From the NCBI RefSeq assembly GCF_029839275.1, contig NZ_JAOCAH010000004.1, forward strand, positions 186,001 to 250,000: a DNA stretch of 64,000 nt, read 5' to 3'. The DNA comes from Pseudomonas sp. GD03944. GTDB lineage: Bacteria; Pseudomonadota; Gammaproteobacteria; Pseudomonadales; Pseudomonadaceae. The notes below the pieces were generated by a model that saw only the letters and a program-made list of their open reading frames with translations, was not told where the DNA came from and did no database searches. A program made the translations under genes and the position numbers. Positions 44,710 to 53,445 of the stretch are shown here, one piece after another; positions within the stretch are counted from its first letter, which is position 1, and the number at the start of each line of letters is the position of its first letter.

Positions 44710-47217
44710 ATGGCGGTGCGTAGACAGGTGATGGGGTATGCGGGGAGCCGGATCAGTCTGCTGGCGTTGGCGATTGCCACCAGCGGCGTGGCGCTGGGCA
44801 ACGAGCCGGCGACCGAGCACGTCGAGGTGGTCGGCCAGGCCGTGAGCATCGACAAGGCGCTCAAGGAGCAACGCAGTTCGGACAACGTGGAAAGCGTGGT
44901 GCATGCCGACGGCATCGGCCAGCTGCCGGATGACAACGCCGCCGAGGCCCTGCAGCGGATTCCCGGCCTGTCGGTCGAGCGCGACCAGGGCGAGGGCCGT
45001 TTCGTCAGCGTGCGCGGCATCGCCCCGGACCTCAACAGCGTCACCATCAACGGCACCCTGGTGCCGTCGCCGGAAAGCGACCGCCGCGCCGTGGCCCTCG
45101 ACGTACTGCCCTCCGAGCTGGTGCAGTCGCTGACCGTGGTCAAATCCCTGACCCCGGACATGGACGCCAACTCCCTGGGCGGCACCGTGGAGGTGGAAAG
45201 CCTCTCGGCCTTCGACCACGACGGCCTGTTCTACACCGGCAGCGTTGAAGGCAGCTACGACGACAACACCGACCAGAGCAGCCCCAAACTGTCCGGCGCG
45301 ATCAGCAACCGCTTCAGCGTCGGCGACGGCGTGGACAACTTTGGCGTGGCCGCTGCCCTGAGCTGGCAGGAGCGCGACTTCGGCTCCGACAACGTCGAGA
45401 CCGGCGGCGCCTGGGACTTCGACGACGCCGCCCGGCTGCGGGAAATGGAACTGCGCGACTACATGATCACCCGCGAGCGCAGCGGCTTCGGGCTGAACTT
45501 CGACTACAAGCCCGACGACTTCTCCAGCTACTACCTGCGTACCCTCTACAGCCGCTACAAGGACACCGAGACACGCAATGCCGCGGGCGTCGAATTCGCC
45601 GCGCCGCAGCAGGCCGGCGAGCTCGGCGACGCCGAGGGCTACCGCGAGCTGAAGAGCCGCGAAGAGCTGCAGGAAGTGCAGTCCTACGTGTTCGGTGGCG
45701 AGCGCATGATCGGCCTGTGGACCATCGGTGCCCAGGCCGGCTACAGCCGCTCCAGCGAAAAGAGCCCGGAAGGCATCGCCGGTGCGGTGTTCGAAGGCAA
45801 CGACGACTTCACCAACGTCGGTTTCAGCGGCGGCAAGAAGCCGCGCCTGCAGGCCGACCCGGCGTTCTACGACCCGAGCAACTTCACCCTCGACAGCGTC
45901 GACCTGGAAAAGCAGAAGACCACCGACACCGAGAAGAACATCAAGCTCGACCTGGCCCGCGACTACGACCTGTCCGGCTACGCCGCCCAGGCCAAGTTCG
46001 GCGGCAAGCTCAGCCGCCGCGAGAAGGACAACGACCTGGAAGTCTGGACCTTCGAGGACCTCGACACCTTCGGCCTCTCCGACGACGACCGCAACCTGGG
46101 CAACTTCGTCAAGGGGCCGGTGGACTACAACCTCGGCCACTATGGTCCGGGCATCAGCGACAAGGCGATCAAGCGCCTGCTGAGCGGCCTCAACCGGGAT
46201 GATTTCTACAACGAAGAAGAGTCGCGGGTGAACGACTTCGACATGAGCGAAGACATCAACGCCGCCTACTTCATGAACAGCATCGACATCGACGACTGGC
46301 GCTTCATCGCCGGCCTGCGCTACGAGGGCACCGAGTTCAAGGCCAAGGGCACCGGTATCCGCGACGGCGTGTACGAATCCACCGAGAGCGACAAGCGCTA
46401 CGACCACTGGCTGCCGGGCCTGCATGCGCGCTACCAGCTCAACGACAGTACGCAGCTGCGCGCGGCCTGGACCAACACCGTGGTGCGTCCGACCTTCGGC
46501 CAGCTGGCGCCGGGCTTCGCCATCGACGGTGACGAAGCCAGCTTCGGCAACCCGGACCTCGACCCGCTGGAGTCGATGAATGTCGACCTCGGCATCGAGC
46601 ACTACATGGGCCGTGCAGGCGTGGTGTCGGCCTTCCTGTTCTACAAGGACATCGACAGCTTCGTCTACAACACCGACCTGGCTGGTACCGGCGACTGGGT
46701 GGGCTTCAGTGAGGCGAACACCTACGCCAACGGCGACAGCGCCAAGCTGTACGGCCTGGAGCTGGCCTACTCGCAGAAGCTCGACTGGCTGCCGGCACCC
46801 TGGAACGGCCTGCTGGTGGGCGCCAACGCCACCTTCAGCCGCTCCGACGCGAGCATCACCGGCCAGGGCGTGAGCCGCGACATCGACCTGCCGAACCAGT
46901 CCGACACGGTCGGCAACCTGATGCTCGGCTGGGAAAACGAAAAACTCAGCCTGCGCATTTCCGCCAACTACAAGTCGGACTACCTGGCCGAAGTGGCCCC
47001 GGCCAACGACAAGGCCCACGACCTGTACGCCGACGACCAGCTGTTCGTCGACTTCAGCGCCGGCTACTTCCTCACCCCGGGCCTGCAGCTGACCTTCCAG
47101 GCGCAGAACCTGACGGACGAGTCCTACTACGTCTACACCGGGCGCCACGCCTACAACGCCCAGTACGAAGAGTACGGCCCGACCTACAAGCTCGGCCTGA
47201 CCTTCACCCACTTCTGA
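44710..47217 (+). CDS. TonB-dependent receptor, Xanthomonas/Caulobacter type, phytase-linked
   Basis: An 835-residue outer-membrane receptor with a signal peptide (about 1-30), a plug domain (about 48-160) and a barrel ending in LGLTFTHF. The plug carries RIPGLSVERDQGEGRFVSVRGI, TINGTLVPSPESDRRAVALDVLPSELV and SLTPDMDANSLGGTVEV, in separate pieces, which define the Xanthomonas/Caulobacter class. These receptors usually import sugars or other nutrients rather than siderophores. It has no STN domain. GGGAGG precedes the ATG. Downstream lie a phytase, an energy-transducing triad and a phosphatase, so organic phosphate is the likely ligand. Confidence 0.9.
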   Translation: MAVRRQVMGYAGSRISLLALAIATSGVALGNEPATEHVEVVGQAVSIDKALKEQRSSDNVESVVHADGIGQLPDDNAAEALQRIPGLSVERDQGEGRFVSVRGIAPDLNSVTINGTLVPSPESDRRAVALDVLPSELVQSLTVVKSLTPDMDANSLGGTVEVESLSAFDHDGLFYTGSVEGSYDDNTDQSSPKLSGAISNRFSVGDGVDNFGVAAALSWQERDFGSDNVETGGAWDFDDAARLREMELRDYMITRERSGFGLNFDYKPDDFSSYYLRTLYSRYKDTETRNAAGVEFAAPQQAGELGDAEGYRELKSREELQEVQSYVFGGERMIGLWTIGAQAGYSRSSEKSPEGIAGAVFEGNDDFTNVGFSGGKKPRLQADPAFYDPSNFTLDSVDLEKQKTTDTEKNIKLDLARDYDLSGYAAQAKFGGKLSRREKDNDLEVWTFEDLDTFGLSDDDRNLGNFVKGPVDYNLGHYGPGISDKAIKRLLSGLNRDDFYNEEESRVNDFDMSEDINAAYFMNSIDIDDWRFIAGLRYEGTEFKAKGTGIRDGVYESTESDKRYDHWLPGLHARYQLNDSTQLRAAWTNTVVRPTFGQLAPGFAIDGDEASFGNPDLDPLESMNVDLGIEHYMGRAGVVSAFLFYKDIDSFVYNTDLAGTGDWVGFSEANTYANGDSAKLYGLELAYSQKLDWLPAPWNGLLVGANATFSRSDASITGQGVSRDIDLPNQSDTVGNLMLGWENEKLSLRISANYKSDYLAEVAPANDKAHDLYADDQLFVDFSAGYFLTPGLQLTFQAQNLTDESYYVYTGRHAYNAQYEEYGPTYKLGLTFTHF

Positions 47218-47277
47218 CCAGCGGCAACCGCCTGCCGTCGTGCGTGACGGCGGGCCGGCTCGAGGACTCATTCGATC

Positions 47278-49194
47278 ATGTTGAAACATCACCACCTGCT
47301 GCTCGCCAGCCTCTTCGCCCTGGCGGCCTGCCAGAGCCAGGACAGCGGCGCGCGCCAGGGCGCACTGACCCCGGCGGCGGACACCCGCGCCACCCACCTG
47401 CAGGTCGAGGCCGCGCAATGGCTGGCCGGCGACAGCTTCCTGCCGGGCAGCGAGCGCCTGCTGAGCAGCGAGAAACAGGGGCTGTTCGTGCAGGACGGCA
47501 AGGGCGCCACCCGCGCTCACCTGGCCGGTACCTTCGGCAGCATCGATCACCGTGTCGGCGCCGGCGGCCTGCTGGTCGCCGCCCTGGACGTCGACCGCCA
47601 GCAAGCCATGGCGGTCAACTTGGCCAACGGTACCTGGAGCACCCCGCAGTACCTGCCGCAGCCGGCCTTCAAGATCGACGGCCTGTGCCTGTACCGCGAT
47701 GCGGCGGACAACGCCTTCGTGTTCCTGGTGGGCGAGGAGGGCCTCGGCGAGCAGTGGCTGGTGGCGCACCGTGAAGTGCCCCTGGCCAAACCGCAGCGCG
47801 TGCGCAGCCTGAGCCTGCCGCCGGCCAGCGAGTACTGCCAGGTGGACGACGACGCCGAGCTGCTCTACGTCAACGAGGAAACCGTCGGCCTCTGGGCCTA
47901 CGAGGCCCACGACGAAGCCGACCTGGTGCGTTACCCGGTGGGCCTGGTGAAACCCTTCGGCGACATCGACCAGGCCCTGGCCGGCGTGGCGCTGGTGCCC
48001 GGCGGCGTGCTGGCGCTGGACCCGGCCAGCGGCAACCTGCACCGCTACCGGCGCGACGGCCGCACCTGGCAGGCCGAACCGGTGCTGCACCTGGCCGGGC
48101 TGAACGAGCCGGAAGGCCTCAGCGTTCGTGCCAGTGCCGACGGTGTCGACTTGCTGCTGCGCGATGATGACGGCTTGCACCAGGGCGCGCTGAGCTGGCT
48201 GCCCAAGGCGCCGACTCCGAGCACGCCGCTGCCGATCCTGCCGGCGCTGGTGCAGACCGACGTGGTCCCCAGCCTGGGCGATGCCGCCGATGACCCGGCG
48301 ATCTGGGTCAACCCACAAACACCCGAGGCGAGCCGCGTGCTGGCCACCGACAAGCAGGGCGGCCTGCTGGTCTACGACCTGGCCGGCAACGAGCTGCAGA
48401 GCCTGCCGGTGGGGCGCCTGAACAACGTCGACGTGCGCGCCGGTTTCGACCTGGCGGGGCAGCAGGTCGACCTGGCCGTGGCCAGCAACCGCGATCACAA
48501 CAGCCTGCACCTGTTCGCCATCGAGCGGCAGAGCGGCGACGTGCGTGACATCGGCCAGGTGCCGACGCCGCTCAGCGAGATCTACGGCCTGTGCATGTTC
48601 AAGGACGCCGAGGGCGCGATCTACGCGATCCCCAACGACAAGGACGGCACCTTCCTGCAGTACCGCCTGAGTGCTGCCGACGGCCAGGTCAAAGGCCAGG
48701 TGGTGCGCCAGTTCAAGGTCGACAGCCAGCCGGAAGGCTGCGTGGCGGATGACGCCGGCGAGCGCCTGTTCGTGGGCGAGGAAGACGTCGCGGTGTGGGC
48801 CCTGGGCGCCCGGGCCGATGCGCCGGTGACCCTGGAAAAGGTGATCGGCGTGGGCGACACGGTGCACGACGACATTGAAGGCCTGGCCTTCTACCGCGGC
48901 GCCGCCGCCAACTACCTGGTGATCTCCAGCCAGGGTAACGACAGCTACGTGGTGCTCGATGGCCAGGCGCCCTACGCGGTGCGCGGCGCCTTCCGTATCG
49001 GCCTGAACGCCGAGCTGGGCATCGACGGTGCCTCGGAAACCGACGGCCTGGAAGTCACTTCGGCCAACCTGGGCGGCCCCTGGAACCAGGGAATGCTGGT
49101 GGTGCAGGACGGGCGCAAGCGCATGCCCGAGGACCGGCAGAACTACAAGTACCTGTCCTGGACGGCGATCAGCGCGGCCCTGGGGCTGGAATAG
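47278..49194 (+). CDS. two-domain beta-propeller phytase lipoprotein
   Basis: A 638-residue phytase homologue. A lipobox (LAAC, Cys18) marks it as a lipoprotein. Two propeller domains follow: an N-terminal one (about 40-310), which lacks the typical acidic calcium motifs, and a C-terminal one (about 325-635) that has them: GDAADDPAIWVNP, TDKQGGLLVYDL, NNVDVRAGFDL, YGLCMFKD, PEGCVADD, EDVAVW, IEGLAFY and SSQGNDSYVV. In known tandem phytases the first domain helps and the second is catalytic. It would release phosphate from calcium phytate. It follows the receptor gene by 60 bases. Confidence 0.9.
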   Translation: MLKHHHLLLASLFALAACQSQDSGARQGALTPAADTRATHLQVEAAQWLAGDSFLPGSERLLSSEKQGLFVQDGKGATRAHLAGTFGSIDHRVGAGGLLVAALDVDRQQAMAVNLANGTWSTPQYLPQPAFKIDGLCLYRDAADNAFVFLVGEEGLGEQWLVAHREVPLAKPQRVRSLSLPPASEYCQVDDDAELLYVNEETVGLWAYEAHDEADLVRYPVGLVKPFGDIDQALAGVALVPGGVLALDPASGNLHRYRRDGRTWQAEPVLHLAGLNEPEGLSVRASADGVDLLLRDDDGLHQGALSWLPKAPTPSTPLPILPALVQTDVVPSLGDAADDPAIWVNPQTPEASRVLATDKQGGLLVYDLAGNELQSLPVGRLNNVDVRAGFDLAGQQVDLAVASNRDHNSLHLFAIERQSGDVRDIGQVPTPLSEIYGLCMFKDAEGAIYAIPNDKDGTFLQYRLSAADGQVKGQVVRQFKVDSQPEGCVADDAGERLFVGEEDVAVWALGARADAPVTLEKVIGVGDTVHDDIEGLAFYRGAAANYLVISSQGNDSYVVLDGQAPYAVRGAFRIGLNAELGIDGASETDGLEVTSANLGGPWNQGMLVVQDGRKRMPEDRQNYKYLSWTAISAALGLE

Positions 49195-49275
49195 CCACGG
49201 TCATCAACCCGCAACACAAACGTAATCGAATAGCGCCAGGGACTTGGTCCTGGCGCGACAAGCAAGGAGTCGACG

Positions 49276-49983
49276 ATGCACACCTCCCACGAACAGATGA
49301 CGGTCTGGGGCCTGGTCAACGATGCCAGCCTGCTGGTTCAGGCCGTGATGCTGAGCCTGTTGCTGGCCTCCCTGCTCAGCTGGTACCTGATCATCCAGCG
49401 CGGCCTGATCCTGCGCCGCAGCGAGCGCCTGATGAAGGACTTCCTGCGTCGCTTTCGTAGCGGCGGCGACCTGGCGCAGCTGTACCGCGACGGTGCCGAC
49501 GGGGTGGACCAGGACGCCGGCCTGCAGCACATCTTCCAGGCCGGCTACCACGAGTTCGCCCAGCTCAAGCGCGAGCCGGGCATTGCCGGCGAACAGGTGA
49601 TCGAGGGTGTCGAGCGCACCCTGCTGGTGGCCATCAGCGAGCAGGAAGAACGCCTGGAAAAGGGCCTGCCGTTCCTCGCCACGGTCGGCTCGGTCAGCCC
49701 GTACATCGGCCTGTTCGGCACCGTGTGGGGGATCATGAACTCCTTCATCGGCCTGGCCCAGGTGCAGCAGGCCACGCTCTCCACCGTGGCCCCCGGCATC
49801 GCCGAGGCGCTGATCGCCACGGCCATCGGCCTGTTCGCGGCGATTCCCGCGGTGATCGCCTACAACCGCTTCAGTGCCCGGGTCGCGACCCTGTCGTCGC
49901 GCTACTACGGCTTCGGCAATGAACTGCAGGCCCGCCTGCACCGCAAGCTGCACGCAAGCAGCCCCGTCAGCGTGGCGGCCTGA
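49276..49983 (+). CDS. ExbB/TolQ-family proton channel protein
   Basis: A 235-residue inner-membrane protein with three membrane helices (about 18-42, 140-160 and 178-200) and the MotA/TolQ/ExbB core VGSVSPYIGLFGTVWGIMNSF and STVAPGIAEALIATAIGLFAAIPAVIAYN, in separate pieces. Its length and the short N terminus are nearer TolQ than the long Pseudomonas ExbB. With the next two genes it forms an energy module for the receptor. Spacing in the cluster is 81 bases after the phytase gene. AAGGAG precedes the ATG. Confidence 0.9.
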   Translation: MHTSHEQMTVWGLVNDASLLVQAVMLSLLLASLLSWYLIIQRGLILRRSERLMKDFLRRFRSGGDLAQLYRDGADGVDQDAGLQHIFQAGYHEFAQLKREPGIAGEQVIEGVERTLLVAISEQEERLEKGLPFLATVGSVSPYIGLFGTVWGIMNSFIGLAQVQQATLSTVAPGIAEALIATAIGLFAAIPAVIAYNRFSARVATLSSRYYGFGNELQARLHRKLHASSPVSVAA

Positions 49984-49994
49984 GGAGATCGGTC

Positions 49995-50438
49995 ATGCGC
50001 AAGCCGATGAGCAAGCACGGCCCCAAGGCCGAAATGAACGTCGTGCCCTACATCGACGTGATGCTGGTGCTGCTGGTGATCTTCATGGTCACCGCGCCCA
50101 TGCTCACCCAGGGCGTGAAGATCGAATTGCCCAAGGTCGCCAGCGAAGCGCTGCCCACCGACACCCAGCAGCAGATCCTCACCCTCTCGGTGCAGGCTGA
50201 CGGCCGCTATTACTGGAACCTGGGCAGCGAGCTGGACGCCGAGCGCCGCACCGACGAGCCGGTCGGCCTGGAGGCGATGACCGCGGAGGTCACGCGGATC
50301 ATCGCCGAGCGCGGTGACACCCAGGTCTACATCCGGGCCGACCAGGCGGCGGACTACGCCACCGTGGTCGCCGGCATCGCCGCCCTGCAGCAGGGCGGGG
50401 TGAGCAACCTGGGCCTGATCACCGAGGCGCCGCAGTGA
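49995..50438 (+). CDS. ExbD/TolR-family protein
   Basis: A 147-residue protein with one N-terminal membrane helix (about 17-37) containing the essential Asp in PYIDVMLVLLVIFMVTAP. The periplasmic domain (about 60-147) ends in QGGVSNLGLITE, and YIRADQAADYATVV is typical. It resembles TolR somewhat more than ExbD in the first 50 residues (AEMNVVPYIDVMLVLLVIF). It starts 11 bases after the ExbB/TolQ-type gene with GAGGAG before the ATG. Confidence 0.9.
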   Translation: MRKPMSKHGPKAEMNVVPYIDVMLVLLVIFMVTAPMLTQGVKIELPKVASEALPTDTQQQILTLSVQADGRYYWNLGSELDAERRTDEPVGLEAMTAEVTRIIAERGDTQVYIRADQAADYATVVAGIAALQQGGVSNLGLITEAPQ

Positions 50439-51268
50439 GTGCCGTGGTGATGGAGGAGCGCGCCGTGTTCGAGCTGCCCAGCCTGCCGCCCCTGTGTGGG
50501 CGCAACCTCCTGGCTGCCGGGATCGCCTTGGCGCTGCACGGCCTGGTGCTGGCGGTGCTGCTGGCCAACTGGGTGACGGACACCCCGTCGCCGCCGGCAG
50601 TCCGCACGATCAGCATGCAACTGATGACGATGCCGGCACCTGCACCGGTGATCGAACCGCCCGCACCGATCGAGCCACCCGCGCCGCCGGTGGTTGCGCC
50701 GGAGCCTGAACCCGTCGACCCGCGTATCGAACAACAGAAACTCGAACAGGCGGCCCTGGCGCGCAAGCGCGTGGAGGAACGCAAGGTCGAGCAGGAGCGC
50801 CAGCGCGTCGAGCAGCAGAAGCGCGAGCAGGACAGGCAGCGCGAGCAGGAGCGTCGTGAGCACGAACACCGCGAACACGAACGTCGTGAACACGAACGTC
50901 GTGAACACGAACGTCAACAGCAGGTGCAGCGCGACGAACAGCAACGCCAGCAGGCCGCTGCCCAGGCCGCCCGTGAAGCAGAAGCCGCTGCAGCGGCCAG
51001 CCGTCAGTACCTGCCGATCGCCAAGCAGGCGCCAGCCTACCCGCAGCGCGCGCTGGACAAGGGCATCGAAGGCACCTGCACCGTGAGCTACAGCGTCAAC
51101 ACCCAGGGCCGCGTGGAGAACCCCGAGGTGGTGGGCGACTGCCACCCGCTGTTCATCCGGCCGTCGCTGACCGCCGCCAAGTCCTTCCGCTACCAGCCTC
51201 GGGTGATCGATGGCCGCGCGGTCACGGTCCCCAACGTGAAAAACACCTTCACCTACCGCATCGAATAA
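50435..51268 (+). CDS. TonB-like energy transducer with TolA-like coiled coil
   Basis: A 277-residue protein with an N-terminal membrane helix (about 24-47), a proline-rich segment (about 65-95: PAPAPVIEPPAPIEPPAPP), a long charged coiled coil (about 98-190) rich in Glu, Arg and Gln, and a TonB C-terminal domain (about 193-277: PAYPQRALDKGIEGTCTVSY, FRYQPR, VKNTFTYRIE). The Pro-rich part and C-terminal domain are TonB-like, whereas the coiled coil is like TolA. A GTG overlaps the previous stop (GTGA); an ATG 15 bases later is an alternative. It probably energises the phytase-linked receptor. Confidence 0.88.
   Translation: MSAVVMEERAVFELPSLPPLCGRNLLAAGIALALHGLVLAVLLANWVTDTPSPPAVRTISMQLMTMPAPAPVIEPPAPIEPPAPPVVAPEPEPVDPRIEQQKLEQAALARKRVEERKVEQERQRVEQQKREQDRQREQERREHEHREHERREHERREHERQQQVQRDEQQRQQAAAQAAREAEAAAAASRQYLPIAKQAPAYPQRALDKGIEGTCTVSYSVNTQGRVENPEVVGDCHPLFIRPSLTAAKSFRYQPRVIDGRAVTVPNVKNTFTYRIE
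50852..50911 (+). repeat. 15-bp tandem repeat inside the TonB-like gene
   Basis: Four in-frame copies of a 15-base unit (consensus CGTCGTGAACACGAA; the third and fourth are identical) encode Arg-Arg-Glu-His-Glu units in the coiled coil. Copy number changes would alter the protein length by five residues without a frameshift. Confidence 0.9.
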
Positions 51269-51343
51269 CCCGTTGTGCCTGGCCCTCCGGTGGCGCGCTT
51301 CGCGCTGCCGGACGGGTCGTGCCACCCTCTGCGAGAACACCCG

Positions 51344-53299
51344 ATGAGTGCCGATTACCAGCAATTCCACGACCGCCTCGAAGCCCACGACGACATCGCC
51401 ATCAACCCCAGCGGCAACACGCCCCTGGAGCAACTGCTCAACCCGTCGCGGCGCCACCTGATCAAGGGCGGGCTGAGCCTGGCGGCGCTGGGTTTTCTCA
51501 GCGGTGGGATCGCCGCCTGCCGCCCAGCCAGTGCCAGCCCGCTGCTGAATTTCACCGGGGTGCCGCCGCAGACCGATCCCGGCTTCGACCGCGTGCTGGT
51601 GGCCGACGGCTACAGCGCCACGCCGTTCTTCTCCTGGGGCGACCCGGTGGAGGCCGGCGCGCCGCAGTGGAACCCGGATGCCAGCGATGACTGGCAGGCC
51701 CAGCTCAAGCAGGCCGGCGACAACCATGACGGCATGGAATTCTTCGCCTTCGACGGCGAGACCGACCGGGGCCTGCTGGTGATGAACCACGAGTACGTCA
51801 ACCCGCCGCTGCACCCGAGCAGCGTCATCGACCAGAGCAAGCCGCGGCCCCTGGCCGAGGTGCGCAAGGAACAGGCGGCCCACGGCGTGTCGGTGATCGA
51901 GGTACGCAAGGACGCCAGCGGCGCCTGGCAGCGGGTGATGGACTCGCCCTACAACCGGCGGATCAGCGCGCTGACGCCGATGCGCGTCGCCGGGCCTTTG
52001 GCCGGGCATGAAGCGATGAAGACCGTCGCCGATCCCGAGGGCCTGGAGGTGCTGGGCACGATCAACAACTGCTCCACCGGCATGACGCCTTGGGGCACCT
52101 TCCTCACCTGCGAGGAGAACTGGCACAACTACTTCATCAACCGCGACCTGGCCGACTACGACGGCCGCGTGGCGCACAAGCGCTACGGGCTGGCCACCCG
52201 CGGCACCAGCAAGAACTTCGCCTGGGAAACCGCCGACCCGCGCTTCGACGCCACGCCGGATGCCACCCAGGCCCATGGCGGCTACGTGAACGAGCCGAAC
52301 CGCTTCGGCTGGGTGGTGGAAATCGACCCGTTCGATCCGCAGGCGCAGCCGATCAAGCGCACTGCTTTCGGCCGTTTCGGTCGCGAATGCGCGGCCCTCA
52401 GCCTGGCCGATGACGGGCGCATGGCCTTCTACTCCGGCGACGACGCCAAGGGCGAGTACATCTACAAGTTCGTGCCCGCCGGCCGTTTCGACGCGGCGAA
52501 TCCGGCCGCCAACCGCGAACTGCTGGAAGAGGGCACCCTGTACGTGGCGCGCTTCGATGCCGACGGCTCCGGGCGCTGGCTGGCCCTGGTGCACGGGCAG
52601 CACGGCCTGACCGCCGAAAACGGTTTCGCCAGCCAGGCGTACATCCTGCTCAACGCCCGCGCTGCGGCGGACAAGGCCGGTGCCACGCCGATGGACCGCC
52701 CGGAGTGGGCGGCGGTGCATCCCACGACCCGCGAGGTCTACGTGACCCTGACCAACAACGACCAGCGCGGTGACAAGGTGCCCACCGACAAGGCCAACCC
52801 ACGGCCACACAACCTGCACGGGCAGATCCTGCGTTTCAACGAGGAGGGCGGCGCGCCCACGGCCACGGCGTTCACCTGGGAGCTATTCCTGCTGGCCGGC
52901 GAGCCGAAGGGCGCGCGGGACGCCAGCGGCAAGCCGGTGCCGGCGAACCTGGTCGGCACGATCAACGGCGATGCGTTTTCCTCGCCGGATGGCCTGGGCT
53001 TCGACAAGAACGGGCGCCTGTGGATCCAGACCGACTACGAGGACAAGGAAGCGCCGATGCAGGCCATGGGCTGCAACCAGTTGCTGTGTGCCGACCCCAG
53101 CACCCGCGAGGTGCGGCGCTTTTTGGTCGGCCCGCGCGGCTGCGAAGTCACCGGCCTGGCCTGGAGCCCGGATGGCCGCACGATGTGGGTGAACATCCAG
53201 CACCCGACCCTGAGCTTCCCCGCCAGCGACGGCAAGAGCCGCCCGCGCTCGACCACCATGATGATCACCAAGAACGATGGCGGTGTGATCGGCAGTTGA
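51344..53299 (+). CDS. phoX: PhoX-family phosphatase, Tat-exported
   Basis: A 651-residue protein of the PhoX/DUF839 family, calcium- and iron-dependent alkaline phosphatases of the periplasm. The N terminus has a Tat motif Ser-Arg-Arg-His-Leu-Ile-Lys (35-41) before a hydrophobic stretch with AAC. Family blocks include DGMEFFAFDGETDRGLLVMNHEYVNP, NNCSTGMTPWGTFLTCEENWHNYF, GRFGRECAAL, YSGDDAKGEYIYKFV, PEWAAVHPTTREVYVTLTNN and SSPDGLGFDKNGRLWIQTD, cited in pieces. It would complete the release of phosphate from esters left by phytase. It follows the TonB-like gene by 75 bases and closes the cluster. Confidence 0.9.
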   Translation: MSADYQQFHDRLEAHDDIAINPSGNTPLEQLLNPSRRHLIKGGLSLAALGFLSGGIAACRPASASPLLNFTGVPPQTDPGFDRVLVADGYSATPFFSWGDPVEAGAPQWNPDASDDWQAQLKQAGDNHDGMEFFAFDGETDRGLLVMNHEYVNPPLHPSSVIDQSKPRPLAEVRKEQAAHGVSVIEVRKDASGAWQRVMDSPYNRRISALTPMRVAGPLAGHEAMKTVADPEGLEVLGTINNCSTGMTPWGTFLTCEENWHNYFINRDLADYDGRVAHKRYGLATRGTSKNFAWETADPRFDATPDATQAHGGYVNEPNRFGWVVEIDPFDPQAQPIKRTAFGRFGRECAALSLADDGRMAFYSGDDAKGEYIYKFVPAGRFDAANPAANRELLEEGTLYVARFDADGSGRWLALVHGQHGLTAENGFASQAYILLNARAAADKAGATPMDRPEWAAVHPTTREVYVTLTNNDQRGDKVPTDKANPRPHNLHGQILRFNEEGGAPTATAFTWELFLLAGEPKGARDASGKPVPANLVGTINGDAFSSPDGLGFDKNGRLWIQTDYEDKEAPMQAMGCNQLLCADPSTREVRRFLVGPRGCEVTGLAWSPDGRTMWVNIQHPTLSFPASDGKSRPRSTTMMITKNDGGVIGS

Positions 53300-53312
53300 G
53301 GGGGGCGAGGGA

Positions 53313-53444
53313 CTGTAGGAGGGGCTTTAGCCGCGAGCTTCTGATCGGGGGTATCGCGGCTAAAGCCCCTCCACGATCGTGGAAGGCACTTCAGCGATGA
53401 AGAATGGCTGGCCGGCCTTGTGGGAGGGCTTCAGCCGCGACAGG
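53313..53444. repeat. REP hairpin elements
   Basis: A long hairpin (GGAGGGGCTTTAGCCGCGA ... TCGCGGCTAAAGCCCCTCC, 53318-53372) is followed by a small palindrome CCACGATCGTGG (53371-53382) and a single REP core (GGAGGGCTTCAGCCGCGA, about 53423-53440). It lies between the convergent phosphatase and hydrolase genes and may also stop transcription. Confidence 0.8.
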
Positions 53445-53445
53445 T

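Noticed and set aside
44632..48867. A 1411-codon open frame on the minus strand opposite the receptor and phytase genes
   Set aside because: The plus-strand genes have full domain structure and signal sequences. The antisense frame arises from strong G/C bias at codon position three and yields a His/Val/Gly/Ala-rich sequence without known motifs.
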